From Clostridia bacterium (GTDB lineage: Bacteria > Bacillota_A > Clostridia > Christensenellales > Aristaeellaceae), in NCBI GenBank assembly GCA_017464225.1, contig JAFUDW010000113.1, forward strand, positions 1 to 5,859: 5,859 bases of DNA. Reading direction: 5' to 3'. The position numbers and the translations under genes were made by a program. Below are positions 1 through 5,524 of this stretch, piece by piece; positions within the stretch are counted from its first letter, which is position 1, and every line of letters begins with the position of its first letter. Under the pieces are notes generated by a model, which ran no database searches, had not been told where the DNA came from, and saw only the letters and a program-made list of their open reading frames with translations.

Positions 1-498
1 ATCGTCCGCCTTTGCGGCAATGATGACCTCGGTGCATTCCTCGCCCACTTTTTTCAGGATCTTATCGATGCCCTTGGTGAACAAATAGCTGGTGTAAGAG
101 CCCTCAGGCAGCGTTTCCTTGCGGCCTTGGAGCAGACGCATGAGGCCCGCCAGCGAGAAGGCTTCGGGCTCCTCACCGCGATAGATCTCCTCAAAGAAGC
201 AGCTGTCCGCCCCGGTATGGCAGGCCGGGCCGTCCTTGCGCACCAGCACGGTGAGGGCATCCCGGTCGCAATCGGCCGTGATAGACACGATATGCTGATA
301 ATTGCCGCTGGTTTCGCCCTTGAGCCAAAGCTCCTGCCGGGAACGGCTCCAAAAACAGGTAAGCCCTTTTTCCATGGATATTTTCAGGCTTTCGCGGTTC
401 ATATAGGCCAGCGTCAGCACTTTTTTGCTCTCAGCATCCACCACAACGGCGGGGATCAAGCCTTTTTCATCAAATTTCAACTGATCAATATCAAACAT
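1..498 (-). CDS. hisIE: Bifunctional phosphoribosyl-AMP cyclohydrolase / phosphoribosyl-ATP pyrophosphatase, 3' end cut off
   Basis: Catalyses steps 2 and 3 of histidine synthesis in the cytoplasm: the HisE part splits pyrophosphate from PR-ATP and the HisI part opens the adenine ring of PR-AMP. The frame is open for 166 codons from ATG at 498-496 to the window edge, with no stop. The HisI domain (about residues 1-110) shows FWSRSR at 49-54, KGETSGN at 60-66, the magnesium-site DCDRD at 76-80, and zinc-type Cys77, Cys93 (GPACHTG) and Cys100. After a linker, the HisE domain starts near 131 (EGSYTSYLF) and includes GEECTEV at 152-158, the acidic helix of the MazG-like fold. Fused HisIE proteins usually run to about 200-220 residues, so roughly 40 or more are missing. 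The start has an AGGAG site 8 bases upstream, inside the last codons of hisF; the gap to the hisF stop is 4 bases. Identity is near certain. Confidence 0.97.
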   Translation of the reverse strand, partial: MFDIDQLKFDEKGLIPAVVVDAESKKVLTLAYMNRESLKISMEKGLTCFWSRSRQELWLKGETSGNYQHIVSITADCDRDALTVLVRKDGPACHTGADSCFFEEIYRGEEPEAFSLAGLMRLLQGRKETLPEGSYTSYLFTKGIDKILKKVGEECTEVIIAAKADD

Positions 499-502
499 AT
501 TT

Positions 503-1261
503 TCATCTCCTGACAATAATCCCATTGGCAGCCAGTTCATCCTTCAGATCGGGAATCTTCACTTCGCCAAAGTGAAATATGGAGGCAGCCAGGCCCGCAT
601 CCACCTTGGGCAGCGTCTGGAAGAGCTCCACAAAATGCCGGGCGCATCCCGCGCCGCCCGAGGCAATCACCGGCACGCTGACGGCGTCGCACACGGCGGC
701 AAGCATTTCCAGGTCAAATCCTCCCTTGACGCCGTCGGTATCAATGGAATTGACCACGATTTCCCCGGCGCCCATGGACACGCAGCGTTTGATCCAGCCA
801 ATGGCCTCCATGCCGGTATCCTCCCGGCCGCCCTTGGCAAACACATGAAACGCGCCGTCCACGCGCTTGATATCGGCGGAGAGCACCACGCACTGATCCC
901 CGTAGCGGCGGGCGGCATCCCGCACCAGATCAGGATTTCGGATGGCCCCGCTGTTGACGCTTACTTTGTCCGCGCCGCATTTGAGCACCCGGTCAAAATC
1001 CTCCACGGTATTGATGCCGCCGCCCACAGTGAGCGGGATGAACACGCTGGATGCCGTTTCCACCAGGATATCGGTGAACAGCGCCCGGCCTTCCGCTGAA
1101 GCCGTAATATCGTAAAATACCAATTCGTCCGCGCCGTGATCGGAATAATACCGGGCCAGCGCCACCGGGGAATCAACATCGGCCAGGCCCATAAAATTAA
1201 CGCCCTTGACCACCCGGCCATCCCGCACATCCAGGCAGGGAATGATCCTTTTTGTAATCAT
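503..1261 (-). CDS. hisF: Imidazole glycerol phosphate synthase, cyclase subunit HisF
   Basis: Cyclase subunit of IGP synthase: it takes ammonia channelled from HisH and converts PRFAR to imidazole glycerol phosphate and AICAR, the latter feeding back to purine synthesis. The 252-residue product has the usual length of this (beta/alpha)8 barrel. The N-terminus [17 protein letters not shown] carries the catalytic Asp11, and the second catalytic aspartate is Asp130 (LSADIK). Phosphate-binding and barrel motifs are visible: [12 protein letters not shown] at 78-89, GADKVSVNS at 96-104, IDTDGVKGG at 173-181 and VIASGGAG at 198-205. The ATG overlaps the hisA stop as ATGA, and GAGGA lies 9 bases upstream within hisA. 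Its partner gene hisH is two genes upstream, with hisA between, as in many his operons. Complete and apparently intact. Confidence 0.98.
   Translation of the reverse strand: MITKRIIPCLDVRDGRVVKGVNFMGLADVDSPVALARYYSDHGADELVFYDITASAEGRALFTDILVETASSVFIPLTVGGGINTVEDFDRVLKCGADKVSVNSGAIRNPDLVRDAARRYGDQCVVLSADIKRVDGAFHVFAKGGREDTGMEAIGWIKRCVSMGAGEIVVNSIDTDGVKGGFDLEMLAAVCDAVSVPVIASGGAGCARHFVELFQTLPKVDAGLAASIFHFGEVKIPDLKDELAANGIIVRR
507..511 (-). promoter_or_regulatory. Ribosome binding site of hisIE overlapping the hisF end
   Basis: AGGAG on the coding strand is part of the final arginine codons of hisF and is 8 bases before the hisIE ATG. An out-of-frame ATG at 506-504 lies immediately after it, too close to be used well, and would stop after nine codons. 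Confidence 0.75.
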
Positions 1262-1974
1262 TTTGCCGCTTCCTCAATTGCTTCTTTTAAGTCAATGGCG
1301 CCGGTATAAAGCGCCTTGCCCAAAATGGCGCCATACAGCCCCATATTCCGCAGCGCGCGCACATCGGCCAGCGTGGACACGCCGCCTGAGGCAATGAAAT
1401 TCATGGAGTATTCCTTGGTCAGCCTGCGGTACAGCTCCCGGTTAGTCCCCTGCATGGCGCCATCCCGGGATATATCGGTGCAGATCACGGTATCCACGCC
1501 GATCTGCTGCAGCTCGGCGCAGAAGCCGTCCAGCGTATCCCGGCTGGTTTCCCGCCAGCCCTTGATGGCCACCAGGCCATCCTTTGCATCCACGCCCACG
1601 GCCACACGGCAGCCATAGCGCGTCACGGCATCCCGAAGGAAAGCGCGGTCGGTGACCGCCGCTGTACCCAAAATGACGCGATACGCCCCAGCGTCCAGAT
1701 ATTGATCGATCACCTTTCGATCCCGTACGCCGCCGCCAATCTCCACCTTAAGGCCGCTTTCCCGAATGACTGCCGCCACAGTATCAAAATTGGGCGTGCC
1801 GCCGTCCCGGGCGCCTTCCAAATCCACCATATGCAGGTATTCCGCGCCGGCGGCCCTGAAACCCTGGGCCACTGAAGCCGGATCATCACTGTACACCGTC
1901 ATTTGGGCATAATCGCCCTTGAACAGGCGTACCGCCTTTCCCTGGACCAGATCAATGGCAGGAAATAGTTTCAT
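1258..1974 (-). CDS. hisA: ProFAR isomerase HisA (phosphoribosylformimino-AICAR-P isomerase)
   Basis: Performs the Amadori-type isomerisation of ProFAR to PRFAR, the substrate of the HisH-HisF synthase encoded on either side of it. The 238-residue product is a typical single (beta/alpha)8 barrel, paralogous to HisF. Catalytic Asp8 is in LFPAIDLVQGKAVRL, and the second catalytic aspartate is Asp129 in VAVGVDAKDG. Other family motifs are IGGGVRD at 79-85, the KGW loop tryptophan at 140, TDISRDG at 166-172 and FIASGGVS at 193-200. The ATG at 1974-1972 is well supported by the canonical N-terminus and by GGAGG 4 bases upstream. The gene follows hisH after a 10-base gap, and its stop overlaps the hisF start. 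The HisA/HisF distinction is clear: this protein lacks the KRIIPCLD start of HisF and has the AIDL start of HisA. Confidence 0.98.
   Translation of the reverse strand: MKLFPAIDLVQGKAVRLFKGDYAQMTVYSDDPASVAQGFRAAGAEYLHMVDLEGARDGGTPNFDTVAAVIRESGLKVEIGGGVRDRKVIDQYLDAGAYRVILGTAAVTDRAFLRDAVTRYGCRVAVGVDAKDGLVAIKGWRETSRDTLDGFCAELQQIGVDTVICTDISRDGAMQGTNRELYRRLTKEYSMNFIASGGVSTLADVRALRNMGLYGAILGKALYTGAIDLKEAIEEAAK
1271..1275 (-). promoter_or_regulatory. Ribosome binding site of hisF
   Basis: GAGGA on the coding strand, 9 bases before the hisF ATG and inside the last codons of hisA. It is of moderate strength, and the ATGA overlap with the hisA stop suggests coupling as well. Confidence 0.65.
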
Positions 1975-1976
1975 GC

Positions 1977-1984
1977 TTCCTCCC
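1977..1984 (-). promoter_or_regulatory. Ribosome binding site of hisA in the hisH-hisA gap
   Basis: GGGAGGAA directly follows the hisH TAA stop and fills most of the 10-base gap, the longest non-coding stretch in the window. GGAGG is 4 bases from the ATG, slightly closer than the 7 bases at the other strong sites. It is the only ribosome binding site in this window that is not embedded in an upstream coding region. Confidence 0.8.
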
Positions 1985-2596
1985 TTATAATTCGCAGAAT
2001 GCTTTCAGGATGCCAAGGCCCACCTGGCCGCTTTTTTCCGGATGAAACTGGCAGCCGTAGATGTTATCCCGCTGCACGGCTGCGGTGAGCGGCGCGCCGT
2101 ATTCGGCGGTGGCCACCGTATACTCCGCGCATTGCTCCGCGTAATAGGAATGCACAAAGTACACGCAGTCGCCTTCCCTGACCTGGGCAAACAGCGGACA
2201 ATCGCTTTTTTCAAAATGCAGAGCATTCCAGCCAATATGCGGAATTTTGAGTCCGGCAGGGATTGCGCCGGCGATGGGCCGCACACTGCCGGGGATCAGG
2301 GCAAGCCCCGCATGCTCGCCATACTCATAGCTTTTCTCAAACAAAAGCTGCATGCCCAGGCAAATACCCAGCAGCGGCGTACCGCGTGCAGCAGCCTGGC
2401 GGATCACCTGGTCCAGGCCCAGCTCCCGCAATTTGCGCGCGGCGTCTCCAAAGGCGCCCACCCCGGGCAGGATGATCTTTTGCGCGTTCAATATCTCCTC
2501 GGGATCGCCCGTCACCCGGGCTTCAGCCCCGGCAAAGCAAAAGGAGCTTTTCAGCGAAAACAGATTGCCTACGCCATAATCCACAATGGTAATCAT
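1985..2596 (-). CDS. hisH: Imidazole glycerol phosphate synthase, glutamine amidotransferase subunit HisH
   Basis: Class I glutamine amidotransferase that hydrolyses glutamine and passes ammonia to HisF through the barrel. The 203-residue product shows the whole catalytic set: nucleophile Cys79 in GICLGMQ (77-83), His185 and Glu187 in QFHPEKSG, and the oxyanion strand PGVGAFG at 44-50. The N-terminal IVDYGVGNL and the KIPHIGWN and YFVHSYYA segments are typical of HisH rather than of other GATases such as PabA/TrpG. The ATG overlaps the hisB stop by ATGA. The upstream match to the anti-Shine-Dalgarno sequence is only AAAGG, the weakest in the operon, so initiation probably relies on ribosomes finishing hisB. 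It ends with TAA, the only non-TGA stop among the gene ends seen here. Confidence 0.98.
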   Translation of the reverse strand: MITIVDYGVGNLFSLKSSFCFAGAEARVTGDPEEILNAQKIILPGVGAFGDAARKLRELGLDQVIRQAAARGTPLLGICLGMQLLFEKSYEYGEHAGLALIPGSVRPIAGAIPAGLKIPHIGWNALHFEKSDCPLFAQVREGDCVYFVHSYYAEQCAEYTVATAEYGAPLTAAVQRDNIYGCQFHPEKSGQVGLGILKAFCEL

Positions 2597-3180
2597 AAGC
2601 TGCCTTTCGTGGAAGGAATTTCATCAGCGGCCGCGGAATCAATGCTCACCGCCTGCCGCAGGGCCCGGCCAAAGGCTTTGAAAGCGGCCTCCAGGATATG
2701 ATGGGAATTGCCGCCGTCCAGCTGGCGGATATGCAGCGTAACGGAAGCAGAGCGCGCAAAGCCCCAAAAGAACTCCTCCCCCAGCTCGGTATCAAAATCG
2801 CCCACCTTCTGGGAAGGAATTTCCAGATGGTACCGCAGCATGGCCCGGCCGGAAAGATCAACGGCGCACAGCACTAGTGTTTCATCCATGGGCAAAAGCA
2901 TGCCGCCATAGCGGGTAATCCCCCGTTTATCGCCCAACGCCTGGGCAAAAGCCTGTCCCAGCACGATGCCGATATCCTCCACAGTGTGGTGATAATCCAC
3001 CTGTGTATCGCCCTTGCACTGCACAGTCAGATCAAACCGTCCATGTCGGGCAAAAAGCGTCAGCATATGATCCAGGAAACCGCAGCCGGTATCAACCTGG
3101 GATATGCCAGCGCCGTCCAAATCCAGGCTCAAGCGGATATCGGTTTCGGCCGTGGCGCGGCGGATTTCGGTTTTTCTCAT
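2593..3180 (-). CDS. hisB: Imidazoleglycerol-phosphate dehydratase HisB (monofunctional)
   Basis: Dehydrates imidazole glycerol phosphate to imidazole acetol phosphate, using a di-manganese site. The 195-residue product is the stand-alone dehydratase; there is no N-terminal HAD phosphatase domain as in the E. coli bifunctional HisB (about 355 residues). The two pseudo-symmetric halves of the fold each carry a metal motif: HHTVED at 64-69 and SHHILEA at 159-165. FLDHM (35-39, with His38), ARHGRFD (44-50) and DLSGR (108-112) are also present. The ATG overlaps the hisC stop by ATGA and has an excellent AAGGAGGT site, with GGAGG 7 bases from the start. The phosphatase step must be supplied by another gene. 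Complete and intact. Confidence 0.98.
   Translation of the reverse strand: MRKTEIRRATAETDIRLSLDLDGAGISQVDTGCGFLDHMLTLFARHGRFDLTVQCKGDTQVDYHHTVEDIGIVLGQAFAQALGDKRGITRYGGMLLPMDETLVLCAVDLSGRAMLRYHLEIPSQKVGDFDTELGEEFFWGFARSASVTLHIRQLDGGNSHHILEAAFKAFGRALRQAVSIDSAAADEIPSTKGSL
2603..2607 (-). promoter_or_regulatory. Weak ribosome binding site of hisH
   Basis: Only AAAGG on the coding strand, 6 bases before the hisH ATG and within the hisB C-terminal codons. No GGAGG core is present, unlike at hisD, hisC, hisB and hisA. Initiation here is probably helped by termination-reinitiation at the ATGA overlap with hisB. Confidence 0.55.
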
Positions 3181-4244
3181 GGCTGTACCTCCTTCAAAAT
3201 CTCCCGGGTCTGATGGACCAGCGCCTGCATCTGCTGCCGGGTGCCCACGGTGATGCGCACATAGGCGGACGTGCGGGGCGCGCTGAAGTACCGCACCAGG
3301 ATGCCCCGGGACTTCAGTTTTTTATACAGCGCTTCGCCGGTCAATGCCGGATGGGAAGCAAACAGAAAGTTTGCGCTGGAATCCAGCACCGAAAAGCCCA
3401 TGTCCCGCAGCTGTTCCGCTGTCCACTGCCTGTTTTCCATAATAACACGGCAGTTTTCCATATACCATTCGTCCTCGTCCAGCACGGCGGCGCCAGCGGC
3501 CAGGCTCATGCGGTTCACATTATAGGGATTGAGGCTGCACCGGATGGCATCCAGCTCGGAAATCAGCGCGGCGTGGCCAATGGCAAAGCCCAGGCGCGCG
3601 CCGGCCAGGGATCGGGATTTGGAAAAGGTTTGCACAACGATCAGGTGATCATATTTTGCCGTCAGCGGCACGCAGCTCTCCGCGCCGAAATCCGCATAGG
3701 CTTCATCCACCACCACCAGGCGGTTTGGATCAGCGGCGATAATGTCCTCCAGCGTATCGCGGCGCAGCGCCAGGCTGGTAGGCGCGTTGGGGTTGGCCAG
3801 AATCAGCGTTCCGGCGGTTTTTTTACAGGCTTCCACATCCACCGAAAAATCGGCCCTCAGCGGAATTTCAGTATACGGAATATGGTAGAGCCTGCACAGC
3901 ACCGGGTAAAAGCCGTAGGTCACATCGCAGAAGACAACGGGATGGGTTTCATCGCCATAGGCCAGGATGATGAAATTCAGCGCTTCATCCGAACCATTGG
4001 TCAGCAGCACGTTTTCCAGCGCGACGCCATCGCGCCTGGCCAGGCGCTCCCGCACCATGCGGCATTCGGGATCGGAATACAGGTTGCATTGAGCCGCCTG
4101 CTCCGCCGCGGCCTGGGCCACCCTGGGCGCTGGGCCAAAGGGGCTCTCGTTGGTGTTGAGTTTGATATACTGCATATCCTGGGGTTGTTCGCCGGGCACA
4201 TAGGGCTTGATCCGCGCGTGCTTTGGGCTGAGGAAGCGGCTCAT
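3177..4244 (-). CDS. hisC: Histidinol-phosphate aminotransferase HisC
   Basis: PLP-dependent class I/II fold aminotransferase that converts imidazole acetol phosphate and glutamate to L-histidinol phosphate. With the start used here it has 355 residues, normal for HisC. Visible motifs (this numbering): LNTNESPFGP at 29-38, TNGSDEAL at 82-89 (phosphate-binding turn), LANPNAPT at 149-156, the cofactor aspartate in VVVDEAYADF at 177-186, the Schiff-base lysine Lys209 in TFSKSRSLAGARLG, and VRITVG with the substrate-carboxylate arginine Arg330. I chose ATG 4244-4242 because it gives the same ATGA overlap with hisD as other junctions and lies 7 bases from GGAGG. The alternative ATG at 4250-4248, two codons longer, has only 1 base between GGAGG and the start. 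Placement between hisD and hisB supports HisC over a related aromatic aminotransferase. Confidence 0.97.
   Translation of the reverse strand: MSRFLSPKHARIKPYVPGEQPQDMQYIKLNTNESPFGPAPRVAQAAAEQAAQCNLYSDPECRMVRERLARRDGVALENVLLTNGSDEALNFIILAYGDETHPVVFCDVTYGFYPVLCRLYHIPYTEIPLRADFSVDVEACKKTAGTLILANPNAPTSLALRRDTLEDIIAADPNRLVVVDEAYADFGAESCVPLTAKYDHLIVVQTFSKSRSLAGARLGFAIGHAALISELDAIRCSLNPYNVNRMSLAAGAAVLDEDEWYMENCRVIMENRQWTAEQLRDMGFSVLDSSANFLFASHPALTGEALYKKLKSRGILVRYFSAPRTSAYVRITVGTRQQMQALVHQTREILKEVQP
3187..3194 (-). promoter_or_regulatory. Near-perfect ribosome binding site of hisB
   Basis: AAGGAGGT on the coding strand matches the full anti-Shine-Dalgarno complement. Its GGAGG core is 7 bases before the hisB ATG, within the last codons of hisC. 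It is the strongest site in the window and suggests efficient independent initiation on hisB in addition to coupling to hisC. Confidence 0.85.
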
Positions 4245-5524
4245 ACGCATTCCTCCCCATCGAGGCGGCTGAGCACGCTGCGGGCATGGGCTTCCAGGCC
4301 CTCCGCCCGGGCAAAACGCGCCACGCTCTGGCCCACCTTTTCCAGCGCTTCAGCTGTATAATAGGAAAACTGGGTTTTTTTCACAAAATCATCCACCGAC
4401 AGCGGGCTGGAAAAGCGTGCCGTACCGCTGGTGGGCAGGGTATGGTTGGGGCCGGAAAAATAATCGCCCAGCGCTTCGGGGCAGGAACGGCCCATGAACA
4501 CACTGCCCGCGTTTTTGACCCGGTCCAGCCAATCAAAGGGCTGATCCATGCACAATTCCAGGTGTTCGGGCGCGATGGTGTTGGCCACGTCGATGGCCTG
4601 GGCAATGCTCTCACACACAATGATCTTGCTGTAGCCTTCGATGGAGGCTCGGGCAATCTCCTGGCGGGGCAGCACTTCCAGCTGCTTTTCGATCTCCGCC
4701 GCCACGGCCTGGGCCAGCAGCTGAGAATCGGTCACCAGCACGGCGGCAGCCATTTTATCGTGCTCGGCCTGGCTCAGCATATCGGCTGCCACATGGCGGG
4801 GATTGCTGGCGCCGTCGGCCACGATCAGGATTTCGCTGGGGCCCGCGATCATGTCAATGGACACCTGGCCAAACACCTGTTTTTTTGCCTCGGCCACAAA
4901 GGCGTTGCCCGGGCCCACGATCTTATCCACCCTGGGAATGGTTTGGGTGCCATAGGCCAGGGCGGCAATGGCCTGGGCGCCGCCTGTTTTAAACACCCGG
5001 TCCACGCCGGCCACCTGAGCCGCCGCCAGAATCACGGGATTGACCACGCCATTCTTGGCGGGAGTGGTGATCACCAGCTCCTTACAGCCGGCCAGCTTGG
5101 CAGGAATGGCATCCATCAGCACGGTGGAAGGATAGGCGGCCGTGCCGCCGGGAACGTACAGGCCCACCTTTTCAATGGGAATCACCTTTTGGCCCAGCAC
5201 GACGCCGTTCTTTTCGCTGATAACAAAGCTGCTGCGCACCTGGTGTTTATGGAAGTCCCGGATATTTTCCGCAGCCTGCCGCATGATATCCAGCAGCTCA
5301 GGATCGACGCTTTCCAGCGCCTGCCGGTATTCCTCAGGCGTTACCTCCAGATTCTCCGGCGCGCCGCCGTCAAACTGATCGGCATACTCCCGCAGGGCGT
5401 CGTCGCCGTTCCGCCGCACATTGGCCACGATATCGCTGACGATACCGGCCACGTCGGTTTTAATCTCTCCCCGAAAAAAAATCTGTTCATCCGGGATTTC
5501 GCCGTAACGCATGATTTTAATCAT
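4241..5524 (-). CDS. hisD: Histidinol dehydrogenase HisD
   Basis: Zinc-dependent enzyme that oxidises L-histidinol to L-histidine in two NAD-linked steps, ending the pathway. The 427-residue length is typical. Family signatures include GLYVPGGTAAYPSTVLM at 121-137, KTGGAQAIAALAYGT at 179-193, VGPGNAFVAEAKK at 203-215 and [14 protein letters not shown] at 224-237. Zinc ligands by family comparison are Gln252 and His255 (SQAEHD), Asp354 (GDYFSGPNH) and His413 (EAHARS). The catalytic Glu320-His321 pair is in APEHLEL. The ATG overlaps the hisG stop by ATGA, with AGGAGG upstream (GGAGG 7 bases away). Two homopolymer tracts stand out: eight T on the coding strand around codons 15-17 and seven A at codons 213-215. 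Neither disrupts the frame in this sequence. Confidence 0.98.
   Translation of the reverse strand: MIKIMRYGEIPDEQIFFRGEIKTDVAGIVSDIVANVRRNGDDALREYADQFDGGAPENLEVTPEEYRQALESVDPELLDIMRQAAENIRDFHKHQVRSSFVISEKNGVVLGQKVIPIEKVGLYVPGGTAAYPSTVLMDAIPAKLAGCKELVITTPAKNGVVNPVILAAAQVAGVDRVFKTGGAQAIAALAYGTQTIPRVDKIVGPGNAFVAEAKKQVFGQVSIDMIAGPSEILIVADGASNPRHVAADMLSQAEHDKMAAAVLVTDSQLLAQAVAAEIEKQLEVLPRQEIARASIEGYSKIIVCESIAQAIDVANTIAPEHLELCMDQPFDWLDRVKNAGSVFMGRSCPEALGDYFSGPNHTLPTSGTARFSSPLSVDDFVKKTQFSYYTAEALEKVGQSVARFARAEGLEAHARSVLSRLDGEECV
4251..4258 (-). promoter_or_regulatory. Ribosome binding site that decides the hisC start
   Basis: The coding strand reads GGGGAGGA here, inside the last codons of hisD. The GGAGG core (4252-4256) is 7 bases from ATG 4244-4242 but only 1 base from ATG 4250-4248. 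The spacing favours the downstream ATG. That ATG is also the one that forms an ATGA overlap with the hisD stop. Confidence 0.8.

Noticed and set aside
127..513. Plus-strand open frame opposite hisIE
   Set aside because: The minus strand here encodes all the HisI and HisE motifs in one uninterrupted frame up to the window edge.
1975..1984. Possible promoter or terminator between hisH and hisA
   Set aside because: Ten bases are too few, and they are taken up by the hisA ribosome binding site; there is no inverted repeat with a T tract.
2042..2701. 219-codon plus-strand open frame opposite hisH and hisB
   Set aside because: Antisense shadow; no motif or convincing ribosome binding site, while HisH on the other strand has its full catalytic triad.
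3003..4361. 452-codon open frame on the plus strand, antisense to hisC and neighbours
   Set aside because: It is a shadow of hisB, hisC and hisD codon use: the real genes avoid the codons whose complements are stops. The translation has no recognisable motif and spans three genes with clear family signatures on the other strand.
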